From Butyricimonas sp. Marseille-P3923 (GTDB lineage Bacteria; Bacteroidota; Bacteroidia; Bacteroidales; Marinifilaceae): DNA of 64,000 nucleotides. The notes under the pieces were generated by a model. That model saw only the letters and a list, made by a program, of their open reading frames with translations. It made no database searches and was not told the DNA's origin. Of this stretch, positions 1-8,479 are shown piece after piece (position 1 is the stretch's first letter; every line of letters begins with the position of its first letter). The stretch spans positions 291,895 to 355,894 of the forward strand of contig NZ_FXXL01000003.1 in assembly GCF_900184685.1 (NCBI RefSeq), read 5' to 3'. The position numbers and the translations under genes were made by a program.

Positions 1-2
1 AT

Positions 3-1505
3 CCGCCGATAATAAGTGATGCGGATGTTGCTTATCTTTCCATTAAAATTGCAACGCAAAACACATCAGCCCGTTCTTCGGGCGAGGAAAGCGGAACGAA
101 CGAGAGTGACTTGAAAAACCTTTATCTGTTGTTCTTCGATGAGGCGGAAAATATAGTGGGAATCCCGGGTACGACGGATTACCTCGTGAAGATTCCGAAT
201 GCTTCTTCAAGCCCGTCAGCCGTTAAGGTCTCCGCGGCGGCGACCAAACTTTTGGTGATAGCCAATCCCGGCGACAAATTGGAGGGAATGTTGAACGATA
301 TTAACGTAACGACGACTTTTAGCACGGTTAACACGGCAATCAAAGAGGCTACCCGAGAGGAGATCACGGATGTCGTTCTGCCTATTGCCAAAGGTTTTAC
401 CATGATTAATAGTGGCGATGAAACCGGGAAAGATGCCGGGGATAAGATTTCCGATCCTTTGATTGACATCAGCGGTAAAATTCAGAAAGTGACGAAGGAC
501 GTGGATGACGACGAGGCAAAGGAGGCTGCCGAGAAAACAGGTAACAGGGTGCAGGTGAAGATCGAACGTCTGGCTTCCAAACTGGAACTCAGTCTTAAAG
601 GTAATATAGAGGTAAAACCTGACGGGGCAACATTTGTTTTCGGTAACTGGACTTTGGATGCCGTGAACAGTACGTTCTATCCTTTCGCGGAGAAGGCGCT
701 ACTTTCGGTTACTCATTCGAATGATGGAAGTTATACCAGTAATTTTTACACGGTTGACCCGAATTACACGAATGATGTCGGTATCGTGAATGCCACGGTA
801 AATAGTAGTACTTATAATCCGGTATTGGTGTCGCCGTACACGTGGATGGCTACCGCGGATAAGACTTATTGTATCGAGAATACGATGTCTGCCGCCGAAC
901 AGAAGTTCGAGAATGCTACCCGTCTGGTGATTAAAGGCACGTATTATCCACCGGGACGCACTAGTGGGGGCGACTGGTTTAATTTTGCCGGGAGTAATTT
1001 CACTGATTTTGCGGCATTGAAAGCTGCTTACAATGCTGTCGATGTCGGACCGAATTTGAAGGCTGCCTGCGAGAAAATGTACACTAAAATAAAGGAGTAC
1101 GCGGATGCGCACAGCGAGGTGACTCTTACCGGTACTTCGTTCGCCACTCTTTTGGAAACGGATTTGTCACAAATCCCGAATGGCGGAGAGGTTATCAAGG
1201 ATGGTAAGAATCCTGTTATCCGTTGGTACCAGAACGGGCTTTGTTATTACTATTACGAAATACGTCATGATAATGAAACAACGCAGGAGATGGCTTTTGC
1301 CAAATACGGCGTCGTTCGTAATAACTGGTATAAATTGACCTTGGGTTCCGTGAAAGGTGCGGGAACTCCTTGGTATCCGGATATTGACAATCCGGGACCC
1401 GGTGATCCGGACCCGAAAGATCCGATTGACGGGACGGTAGGATATATCGGTATCACGGTTGAGGTAGCACCGTGGATCGTTTGGGAAAACGAAATAGGGA
1501 TTTAG
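3..1505 (+). CDS. Mfa1-like major fimbrilin, 5' partial
   Basis: The gene is cut by the left edge; its frame is open from base 3, so about 500 residues are visible and the signal sequence is missing. A TTG at 111 is not a credible start because coding sequence continues upstream. The strand pattern LYLLFFDEAENIVG, the later beta-rich body, and a Pro/Gly/Asp linker (near residue 460 of the visible part) leading to a last strand VEVAPWIVWENEIGI match Mfa1-type subunits of Bacteroidales type V pili. In that family lipoprotein precursors are exported, trimmed by a protease after an Arg, and polymerised by donor-strand exchange; the visible N-terminus has a candidate Arg (TSARSSGEE). It heads the visible part of a five-gene fimbrial operon. 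Role as stalk subunit is inferred from family and gene order. Confidence 0.8.
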   Translation, partial: PPIISDADVAYLSIKIATQNTSARSSGEESGTNESDLKNLYLLFFDEAENIVGIPGTTDYLVKIPNASSSPSAVKVSAAATKLLVIANPGDKLEGMLNDINVTTTFSTVNTAIKEATREEITDVVLPIAKGFTMINSGDETGKDAGDKISDPLIDISGKIQKVTKDVDDDEAKEAAEKTGNRVQVKIERLASKLELSLKGNIEVKPDGATFVFGNWTLDAVNSTFYPFAEKALLSVTHSNDGSYTSNFYTVDPNYTNDVGIVNATVNSSTYNPVLVSPYTWMATADKTYCIENTMSAAEQKFENATRLVIKGTYYPPGRTSGGDWFNFAGSNFTDFAALKAAYNAVDVGPNLKAACEKMYTKIKEYADAHSEVTLTGTSFATLLETDLSQIPNGGEVIKDGKNPVIRWYQNGLCYYYYEIRHDNETTQEMAFAKYGVVRNNWYKLTLGSVKGAGTPWYPDIDNPGPGDPDPKDPIDGTVGYIGITVEVAPWIVWENEIGI

Positions 1506-1511
1506 GGATTT

Positions 1512-1559
1512 TTGATTCGGTGATTCCTTGATTTAGTGATTGACGATTCAGTGATTCAT
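1512..1559. repeat. three 16-nt tandem repeats after fimbrilin gene
   Basis: Three imperfect 16-nt copies follow directly on the fimbrilin stop: TTGATTCGGTGATTCC, TTGATTTAGTGATTGA, CGATTCAGTGATTCAT. The unit resembles the GATTTAYGATTT-type sequence scattered through other intergenic regions here (family A). No hairpin terminator is seen, so transcription may run on into the next gene. Confidence 0.6.
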
Positions 1560-1611
1560 GAAATACGGTTTGTATGGTTGGAATCATTTAGCATGATAAA
1601 ATCTATAATGA

Positions 1612-2637
1612 ATGAATGGTATGAACGTGAATAATGTACATCGAGACAGGTTCCGGTTGCTTCCGATTGTTATCTTGTCGCTTTTCTTCGTGTCGTGCGA
1701 AAGTATCAAGGACGATATGGATGATTGCGGGATATATCTGGAATTTGTCTACGATTACAATATGGAGTATGTTGACTCTTTCGAACTGCAAGTGGAGACG
1801 GTCGATGTATTCGTGTTTGACGGGAAAGGGCTGTATCTTTTCAACAGACACGTCGGGCGTAAGGAACTTGTTGGGGGGAAACGGATGTTTTTCGGGAATG
1901 ATTTCCGTCCGGGGGAATACAAGATACTGGCGGTAGGAGGGTTGACAGAGCATTTTAAGGTTGCCGACAAGGACGGTAATTCTTTATCCCCCGGGCAGAC
2001 TATGCTGGAAGATGTCCGGATAACGCTGAACCGGACTTCCGGGACGGTATCTCACGGATTCTCGCCTTTATGGGTGGGACAGACCATTGATATTCAGAAT
2101 AAGTCCGATTTGTCGGTGTTTCCGGTGCATCTTGTCAAGAATACCAATCGTTTTACGTTGTTGCTGGATAAATCTGAAAAATATGCCGGAGCAAGAAGTG
2201 GGGCGGCTGCGTATACTTTTGAAATAGAAACCCCGGAAGGGGCGGTGTACGGTCATGATAATATGCCAAGGCTAAGGGAAAACGTGAGGTACATTCCATA
2301 CGAACTGACAACGGGGAGCGAGCCGGGAGTGTTGTCCGCGGGACGTCTTAACACGGTCAGACTGGTATACGGTGAAGATTATAATTATAAACTTACCGTG
2401 CGTGATGCGCGAAGCGGAAGCGTGTTGTGGAATTACGATCTGATGTCTTTATTGGAAGAGATAAAACCAGCGAAAGGGTTGGACGGTAATGACTTGTCCA
2501 TGCAGGGATTTCTTGATCGACAGAGCGAATGGCATCTGGTGCTTCTGTATAAAGAGGGAAGTGGGCCCGATGGTTTTGTTGCCGTGGGAATCAAGATCAA
2601 TAACTGGATAATATGGTTTAATGATATAGGTGTCTGA
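1612..2637 (+). CDS. Mfa2/FimB-like fimbrial anchor lipoprotein
   Basis: A 341-residue lipoprotein with an N-terminal hydrophobic segment and lipobox FVSC (Cys about residue 29). The sequence DDCGIYLEFVYDYNMEY just after the lipobox, followed by VETVDVFVFD, is characteristic of the Mfa2/FimB family, which caps the pilus base in the outer membrane and controls its length. An in-frame ATG nine bases downstream (1621) is an alternative start. The last residues, INNWIIWFNDIGV, resemble the C-terminal strand of the upstream fimbrilin, which I would not expect for a pure anchor. Gene order (major subunit, anchor, then larger accessory subunits) matches mfa/fim loci. Confidence 0.85.
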   Translation: MNGMNVNNVHRDRFRLLPIVILSLFFVSCESIKDDMDDCGIYLEFVYDYNMEYVDSFELQVETVDVFVFDGKGLYLFNRHVGRKELVGGKRMFFGNDFRPGEYKILAVGGLTEHFKVADKDGNSLSPGQTMLEDVRITLNRTSGTVSHGFSPLWVGQTIDIQNKSDLSVFPVHLVKNTNRFTLLLDKSEKYAGARSGAAAYTFEIETPEGAVYGHDNMPRLRENVRYIPYELTTGSEPGVLSAGRLNTVRLVYGEDYNYKLTVRDARSGSVLWNYDLMSLLEEIKPAKGLDGNDLSMQGFLDRQSEWHLVLLYKEGSGPDGFVAVGIKINNWIIWFNDIGV

Positions 2638-2655
2638 TTTTATATTGAAGTGTTT

Positions 2656-4065
2656 ATGAAAAATAATATCTTACATATTGTCTTTACGCTGGTTTTTCTC
2701 GTTTCCTGTATCTCAGAACGATCGGAAAAGAATGAAGATATGGCGGGCAGTACGCGGGGAATGATGTCAATAGAGGTTCTTGTGGATGGAGCTGACGAAC
2801 ATGATTACGTTCATACAGCCCGTTTTATCACGTTCGATGACGCTTCGGTTTTCCCTGTTATCGATATCAACGAGGTCGTTGCTTTTGACACGAAAGAGCA
2901 GGACGCCAAGAAGTTCGGTACGACGTTGGAAGTCAGTTCGAACCCGGATAAAATGCTTGTCGTGGTCGTGAATGAGCCGGGGACAATAACTGCCGCATTG
3001 GAAGCGGTGACTTCCCCGTCCGAGTTGGAGGATTTGATTTTTCGGATGGGGGACGCATTTAATTTTAACCATACGCTCCCTGCTTCTTCGGGACTCCCGA
3101 TGACCGGGGTAAAACGGAAAATTGCAGTAATCGAGGGGAACACGACACGGGAAAAGATCAATATAGAACGGGGGGTGGCACGGGTAGAGCTTTGGTTGAA
3201 AAAAGAGGATGCCGTTGCTTTTGCCCGACTGACCAATTCTTTCCGGGTGCTGTTGGAGAACACCTACACGGGAGGATATCTGATAGCAGGGACAGAGGCC
3301 GACGGCACTCGTTTTCAAACGGGTACGGACGTGGAAAATAATTTTGGGCGGATGTTGATTCCTGCCAGTGATTACGAGTATGTCGGTTGGTTTTACGGGG
3401 CAAGTAATTCTTTGGAGTTAGATGAAACCAAGCAATTGATATGTGCGTTTTACACTCCCGAAAGAACTTGCTCTGCCCCGGGAGATGTTGATAAGCTGGT
3501 ATTGGATATCATAGGATTAAGTACTCCCGACGGGTTGAGGGATACCCGTACGATCCTGTCTGAATTTTCCCCGGAAGGAGGGGGGAATGTGCAAGCACTC
3601 ACGGAGATCAGGCGGAATAACGTGTACTGTATCGTGGGTGTCGTGAAGGAGAAAACCGTGCAGTTCGAGCATACCGTCATTCCGTGGTCGGATGCGGGGC
3701 AGGGGATTATTATTGATCCCCAGTACTTTTTGCGGGTAAGTCGGGATAATCTTTATATCAGTAATGACGGGAAGTCGGTTATAATTACAACCGAGACCAA
3801 TTACGACAGGACTGACCGCGGGTTCCCGAAAGGGATACAACTGGGAACGGTAAGTTATTACGATAAAAATGGCGATCTACTTGCACCTTCTCATGTTCAG
3901 AGTGATTGGTTACAAGTCGTGATGTCGGAAGTTGCCGGAAGTTTGTTTCAAAAGTTGACATTTACGGTTTCCGGGAATCTAGGTAGTGTTGATATAGGAT
4001 GTTATGCCGTTGTAGAAATCAAGGCGGGAAATCTGACCAAGGAGGTACGGGTAACTCGTTCATAG
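2656..4065 (+). CDS. fimbrial accessory lipoprotein (FimD/Mfa3-like)
   Basis: A 469-residue lipoprotein: signal MKNNILHIVFTLVFLVSC with lipobox LVSC, then a fimbrilin-like N-terminal domain (MSIEVLVDGADEH... KMLVVVVNEPG... RGVARVELWL) and a second beta-rich domain from about residue 350 (FLRVSRDNLYISNDGKS) that could be BACON-like or DUF4906-like. The ATG at 2656 is preferred to an in-frame GTG at 2650 because the signal peptide begins there. It lies 18 bp after the Mfa2-like gene and 19 bp before the next subunit gene. A minor or tip-proximal pilus subunit is the likely role; the exact position in the fibre cannot be read from sequence. Confidence 0.7.
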   Translation: MKNNILHIVFTLVFLVSCISERSEKNEDMAGSTRGMMSIEVLVDGADEHDYVHTARFITFDDASVFPVIDINEVVAFDTKEQDAKKFGTTLEVSSNPDKMLVVVVNEPGTITAALEAVTSPSELEDLIFRMGDAFNFNHTLPASSGLPMTGVKRKIAVIEGNTTREKINIERGVARVELWLKKEDAVAFARLTNSFRVLLENTYTGGYLIAGTEADGTRFQTGTDVENNFGRMLIPASDYEYVGWFYGASNSLELDETKQLICAFYTPERTCSAPGDVDKLVLDIIGLSTPDGLRDTRTILSEFSPEGGGNVQALTEIRRNNVYCIVGVVKEKTVQFEHTVIPWSDAGQGIIIDPQYFLRVSRDNLYISNDGKSVIITTETNYDRTDRGFPKGIQLGTVSYYDKNGDLLAPSHVQSDWLQVVMSEVAGSLFQKLTFTVSGNLGSVDIGCYAVVEIKAGNLTKEVRVTRS

Positions 4066-4084
4066 TATAATAAATATGTGATAA

Positions 4085-6397
4085 ATGAAGCGATTTAAAG
4101 TATTATCGAAACTGTTTTACCCGGCTGTTTTATTACTGCTTGGTGTGGCGGGGTGTGTATCGGAGAAACTGGATGCACCTGCCGGAGTATCGGGTGAGGT
4201 GGTGGCCATGGAAATGATTATTCCGGGTTTTGATGTGCCTGTAACCCGCTCGTTAGAAGGTTCCAAAGGGGAGGCCACGGTGGAGACGATAGACGTTTTG
4301 ATTTTCGATCAATCGACTCCTGCCGCGAAATTGCTCCAAAATATCAAAGTGAGTAATTTTACGCAGGAACCGTCGGGTTCGGATTATAAGATAAAGTATA
4401 ATTTGGCGTTACCGAAAGACGAGAATGCCGCTTTGATCGTAATTGTCACGAACGCTTCGGACGAGGTGGATAAGGCATTGACAGATTATCCGGTCAATTC
4501 GGAAAAACAAGACGTGTTAGGAGCGTTGAAATTTACCACGCGACCGGATGCCGACGGCTCCTATAAATGGAATGTATCGACACCGGGTTATATCCCGATA
4601 CCGATGTACGGGGAAGTTCCTGTCAACGGGATTGCACCGGGAAAGACAGTCAGCATATCGTTGACTCGTATGCTTGCCCGTATTGACGTCGAGAACGAGG
4701 TTAAGGGGAGCATTTTCAGACTTGAGGAAATATACGTGGTGAATTACAATACTTTGGGTTATATTGCCCCGGCGTGGAACGCATCCAACGGTAATATCAT
4801 AGCGGATTATTACACGAATAATAATAATCCTATGGTGCCGAATCCGGCGGGCAAGCAGCCCGGAACTTTGGATGACGCGATGATGTATGAATATAAGCAG
4901 GTTGGCGATGTTGCCGGACCTTTGTTGGCGGGGGAGATCTACGCCTATGAAGCCGCGAGGAACTCGGAAGCCGATCAAGTGAACGGAACTTGTCTGATTA
5001 TCAAAGGAAAGTATTTTGGGAAGGATTACTATTATCGCGTTGATTTCACTCGTGAGTCGGCGGCGTCTACTGCCGCGGACTATATGCCCCTGTACCGCAA
5101 CTACAAGTATATTGTCACGATAACGGCGGCAGAGGGAATCGGCTACGAATCATTTGATCAGGCGCTTCGCTCGAAAAGTGTGTTGTCAAATCTGAAAACT
5201 TCTATGCTGGTCGTGGATATGTCCGGGATAAAGCACATTGTTTATGACGGACAGTTCTTTATGGGGGTGGAAACACGGGTAATTGATATGCCATACGGCG
5301 TGAGCAGGCAATTGAAACACCGGGTGAGTTCCGATTATCACGGGGATTGGAATGCTGTCGTGCTGGAACCGAACGCGCACACGTGGCTCCGGCTTGCCGA
5401 CAATAAGCCCTCGACGAATGGGGCTGACATTAACCAGACAGGGGTGGAAATCAATGTTACGGCGATTACCCCGCCGGGTAATCCCGAGGATTACGTGAGC
5501 GGTAAAATCGTGTTTACTGCCGGGAGGCTTATCGACACGCTGACGGTCCGGAGAGTTCCGGTCGCCGAATTGTTTGCCCGTAGTAACGTGGTTCTAAGTT
5601 CCGGGGTATTGACTTTTGCCATTACGGAACAGGATAACCGGACGATTCCGGCTTGGTCGCAGGGGCTGTTTTTTAAATGGGGATCGCTTGTTGCGCTGGC
5701 ACCGGGAGGGAATCCCTATGATCCGACGGTACAAGTCGTGTATGCCCCGTCGGGGTTGAATCCGTCAGACTGGAAAGGCGGGCTTGGCGGTTGGGATAAA
5801 ATACCGTACGGTCACCCGAATTTCGGCTTTACCTCGTCTTCCGCGGCGGATGATTCTTTTAAAGAGTTTTTTAATAACACGGGTTTCGACGAGGCAACGG
5901 GCATAGGGGATATATGTCGTTATATTTCCAGTGGAAAGGATGGAAAAGGTTGGGTGGAAGGAAAATGGCGTATGCCTACTTCTGCCGAATTGGAAGCATT
6001 GTATAATGAAACGGGGGTAAAAACAGCGAATAGAGGTAGTTTTAAAGATGTCACGTTAAACTTGAACGCCAATTCCGGCAGTTATTTGAATGGATCGTTT
6101 GATCCGGAAAGTGGTTGGTTTCTGGGGGCGAACGTGTCGGTTTCTACTTCAACGCCTGCCAACGCGGGGACACCGCCAGCCGGAACTGTTTTTCTGCCTG
6201 CCGCGGGACACCGCTATCCCAACGGGGACGGTAACGTGGTACAAGTCGGGGCTTACGGGTATTATTGGTCGGCGACGCCTTACACGATTAGTAGCCGGTA
6301 CACGGTGAACTATCTTTTCATGGAAAAAGACGGGATGCTGTTTTACGATGCCGACCTGTCGTATGCTTTCCCGATTCGTTGTATCAGAGATTATTGA
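4085..6397 (+). CDS. large fimbrial lipoprotein with C-terminal FISUMP-like domain
   Basis: A 770-residue lipoprotein with lipobox GVAGC (Cys about residue 24). The N-terminal third is a fimbrilin-like domain (VETIDVLIFD, SLTRMLARIDVE). A central Ig-like beta segment follows. The last 230 residues carry WRMPTSAELEALYNETG and finish with YYWSATPYT ... AFPIRCIRDY, the signature of the Fibrobacter major-paralogue (FISUMP) fold, common at the C-terminus of Bacteroidota surface proteins and possibly C-type-lectin-like. In mfa/fim clusters the largest protein is often the tip adhesin, so this is the best tip candidate besides the next gene. Family placement is fairly sure; tip location is inferred. 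Confidence 0.72.
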   Translation: MKRFKVLSKLFYPAVLLLLGVAGCVSEKLDAPAGVSGEVVAMEMIIPGFDVPVTRSLEGSKGEATVETIDVLIFDQSTPAAKLLQNIKVSNFTQEPSGSDYKIKYNLALPKDENAALIVIVTNASDEVDKALTDYPVNSEKQDVLGALKFTTRPDADGSYKWNVSTPGYIPIPMYGEVPVNGIAPGKTVSISLTRMLARIDVENEVKGSIFRLEEIYVVNYNTLGYIAPAWNASNGNIIADYYTNNNNPMVPNPAGKQPGTLDDAMMYEYKQVGDVAGPLLAGEIYAYEAARNSEADQVNGTCLIIKGKYFGKDYYYRVDFTRESAASTAADYMPLYRNYKYIVTITAAEGIGYESFDQALRSKSVLSNLKTSMLVVDMSGIKHIVYDGQFFMGVETRVIDMPYGVSRQLKHRVSSDYHGDWNAVVLEPNAHTWLRLADNKPSTNGADINQTGVEINVTAITPPGNPEDYVSGKIVFTAGRLIDTLTVRRVPVAELFARSNVVLSSGVLTFAITEQDNRTIPAWSQGLFFKWGSLVALAPGGNPYDPTVQVVYAPSGLNPSDWKGGLGGWDKIPYGHPNFGFTSSSAADDSFKEFFNNTGFDEATGIGDICRYISSGKDGKGWVEGKWRMPTSAELEALYNETGVKTANRGSFKDVTLNLNANSGSYLNGSFDPESGWFLGANVSVSTSTPANAGTPPAGTVFLPAAGHRYPNGDGNVVQVGAYGYYWSATPYTISSRYTVNYLFMEKDGMLFYDADLSYAFPIRCIRDY

Positions 6398-6415
6398 TGG
6401 ATAAATATATATGAT

Positions 6416-8080
6416 ATGGAAACACCGAAGTATATGATGAAAAAGATATTCTTTCTTTTGTTGGTATTGTTGGGAATGAGGGACGGTGTATCGGCACAAT
6501 CCTCTCATCTTATGCCTTTTTTCCGGTCGTTTTTGGACGGGGATATGGAGAATGTGAAACTTTTTGAGCCGAATCAGATCGAAGCCTCGGGAAGAAAAGC
6601 CGATAACACGTACAAGAGAGCAAATCAGGCGAAGCCGGTGAAAAACTTGGGATTGCGACTCACGCAAGGAAAAGAAGAGGTCGGGGCTTTTTATTTGCCC
6701 GATTATATTTTCTCCACGAAAGACGGTTTACTAATCGAGTTCGAGTATATCATGATGTACACGAATCCGTCGGAAAAGGGTTTGACGGACGGTATTTGTA
6801 TGTTTCTTGTCGATGCGACTACCAATCAATATATTGGGGATAATCTGAAATACGGAGCGGAGGGGGCGGGGTTTGGTTATACTCACAGGTCGTCGGTTCA
6901 CCAGAGCATAAGTAAGGGGGTATTGCCGATAACCGGCATGAAAGGCGGGTATCTCGCCGTGGCGCTGGATCAGGGTAATTTTAAGAATTGGCGTATGGAA
7001 GACTACGAGATGAGAAACGGGATTCCTTATAATGATAATTTGACTACAATAGCTAATGCGCAACTTCTAAAGTATAACACCAGAAGTAATGTAACCATTC
7101 GGGGGGCTGCCGGTCGAGGAAAAAAAACGATAACAACTAAACAGAATACGCATGAAATACCGGAAGGCAGTTGGGGATTTCCGGTACTTATCACCCGACA
7201 CACGGGATGGAGTATTACCGGAGGGCTTGAAGATGAACATTCGAACGGATTGAGAAATGAAGCCGGATTCGAGTTGAACACAATGAGCGGGCAGTATGAA
7301 CGGCATGTTACTCCCCGGATTGATAAACCGTTCAATATTTCAGGCGGAGGTGTGTTCTCTCATTCAGATGAAAGTACATACCGTAAAGCAATTATCGCGT
7401 TGGAACCCAATGATAACGGGGGTGGTTTTAAGATTACGGTGACGATACAACACGGGACAGACAAGACGGTCGTGATAGAGAATTACACGTACCCGTCTTC
7501 TTTGAGTTATACTGAAAATAGTTTACCAATCCGGATTGCGGGCGGCAGTCCGCCTAAACCGATATGGTATACCACCCCACCGGTAACAGACCTAACCCTG
7601 ATTACGCCACAGAGATTATGTATCGGGTTTATGGCATCGACCGGACAGCTTACGGCACATACCAATATTATTAAGAATTTGCGGATTACTCCTCTCTATG
7701 GGGCACGCGCGGAAGATGATATTTACGAGCATCGTCGAGGACCTGCCACTGTGAGACCATTGGATAATGACGTGGCGTACAGGGGTGAAGGCAGTACTCC
7801 GAATCCCGGTAAAGATAATTTGGACCCGAGGAGTTTCAGAATATGGAAAAATGATAAGGAATGTCTTGGGAGTGAGGTATTCGTGTACGAAGCTCTTAAC
7901 GAGGGCAAATGGGTATATAATCCGGATCTGGCTGAAATGATGTTTTTTCCGGTCAAGGGTTTCAAGGGCGAGGCCTCGATCATGTATGACGTTAAGGGAA
8001 AGTATGCGCCTTATGACGATGAGTTGTTTCGTTCTTCTCTGGCGAAAATCGTGATTAATATAGATGATAATCAACCTTGA
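6416..8080 (+). CDS. secreted L-type-lectin-like protein in fimbrial operon
   Basis: A 554-residue exported protein. In-frame ATGs at 6416, 6434 and 6437 are possible; the last gives the cleanest signal peptide (MKKIFFLLLVLLG...VSAQ). Residues about 85-190 hold the legume/L-type lectin pattern: LTDGICMFLVD, then GAEGAGFGYTH and GMKGGYLAVALDQGNFKN, as in Bacteroidota lectin-domain proteins. A long beta-rich middle follows, with LCIGFMASTGQLTAHTNIIKNL resembling the closing strands of the lectin fold at about residues 400-425; the C-terminal 110 residues are unassigned. It starts 18 bp after the FISUMP-domain gene and has no lipobox, so it is probably co-expressed with the pilus and may bind glycans. 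Carbohydrate binding is inferred, not shown. Confidence 0.65.
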   Translation: METPKYMMKKIFFLLLVLLGMRDGVSAQSSHLMPFFRSFLDGDMENVKLFEPNQIEASGRKADNTYKRANQAKPVKNLGLRLTQGKEEVGAFYLPDYIFSTKDGLLIEFEYIMMYTNPSEKGLTDGICMFLVDATTNQYIGDNLKYGAEGAGFGYTHRSSVHQSISKGVLPITGMKGGYLAVALDQGNFKNWRMEDYEMRNGIPYNDNLTTIANAQLLKYNTRSNVTIRGAAGRGKKTITTKQNTHEIPEGSWGFPVLITRHTGWSITGGLEDEHSNGLRNEAGFELNTMSGQYERHVTPRIDKPFNISGGGVFSHSDESTYRKAIIALEPNDNGGGFKITVTIQHGTDKTVVIENYTYPSSLSYTENSLPIRIAGGSPPKPIWYTTPPVTDLTLITPQRLCIGFMASTGQLTAHTNIIKNLRITPLYGARAEDDIYEHRRGPATVRPLDNDVAYRGEGSTPNPGKDNLDPRSFRIWKNDKECLGSEVFVYEALNEGKWVYNPDLAEMMFFPVKGFKGEASIMYDVKGKYAPYDDELFRSSLAKIVINIDDNQP

Positions 8081-8082
8081 GT

Positions 8083-8180
8083 TCGCCTTCGGCGAGTTGC
8101 AGGTTACAGGTTGCATTTGCCTTCGGCGAGTTGCAGGTTGCTTCTCTAGCGTTAGTAATTTGTAACTCGCCGAAGGCGAA
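8083..8180. repeat. family C intergenic repeat with CGCCTTCGGCG hairpins
   Basis: Two direct copies of a unit containing CCTTCGGCGAGTTGCAGGTT, then an inverted copy ending TAACTCGCCGAAGGCGAA. The outer copies can pair with each other, and each carries a self-complementary CGCCTTCGGCG-type core. Related copies occur at 10497-10547, 35366-35386 and 55487-55528. It follows the fimbrial operon and might act as a 3' hairpin. Confidence 0.75.
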
Positions 8181-8326
8181 CCCTACTCCCCAATCTTTTG
8201 TTTGTTTTTTCGGAAACGTTTGTAAAAAAGCCTTTTTCTGCACTTTAATTTGTTAAATTTTATTTGATTATATTGATATTCAATGTTATAACACTTGTAA
8301 AGTTACGTGTAAATTCTTGTCTAAAA
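8181..8326. other. gene-free AT-rich stretch before aspA
   Basis: This part of the 399-bp gap between the fimbrial operon and aspA shows no open frame of note and no tRNA. Only the aspA promoter just downstream (8327-8359) and a leader of roughly 115 nt can be named. Confidence 0.6.
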
Positions 8327-8359
8327 TTTGGCTTTATACTATTAACTTTTATACCTTTG
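8327..8359 (+). promoter_or_regulatory. Bacteroidota promoter for aspA
   Basis: TTTG at 8327-8330, a 21-nt spacer, then TACCTTTG at 8352-8359, matching the TTTG/TAnnTTTG consensus. The start of transcription would be near 8365, leaving a leader of about 115 nt before the aspA ATG. Confidence 0.7.
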
Positions 8360-8479
8360 CCGGATTAATTTTCTCCGGGTCGTTTTGTATGAGCGAGGGA
8401 CATTTAGTGAGTTTTTGACGATCGGGTGAAACTTGAAAGAGATTCAAACGTATTTGGAAATAATTAATCTATAAGAATT

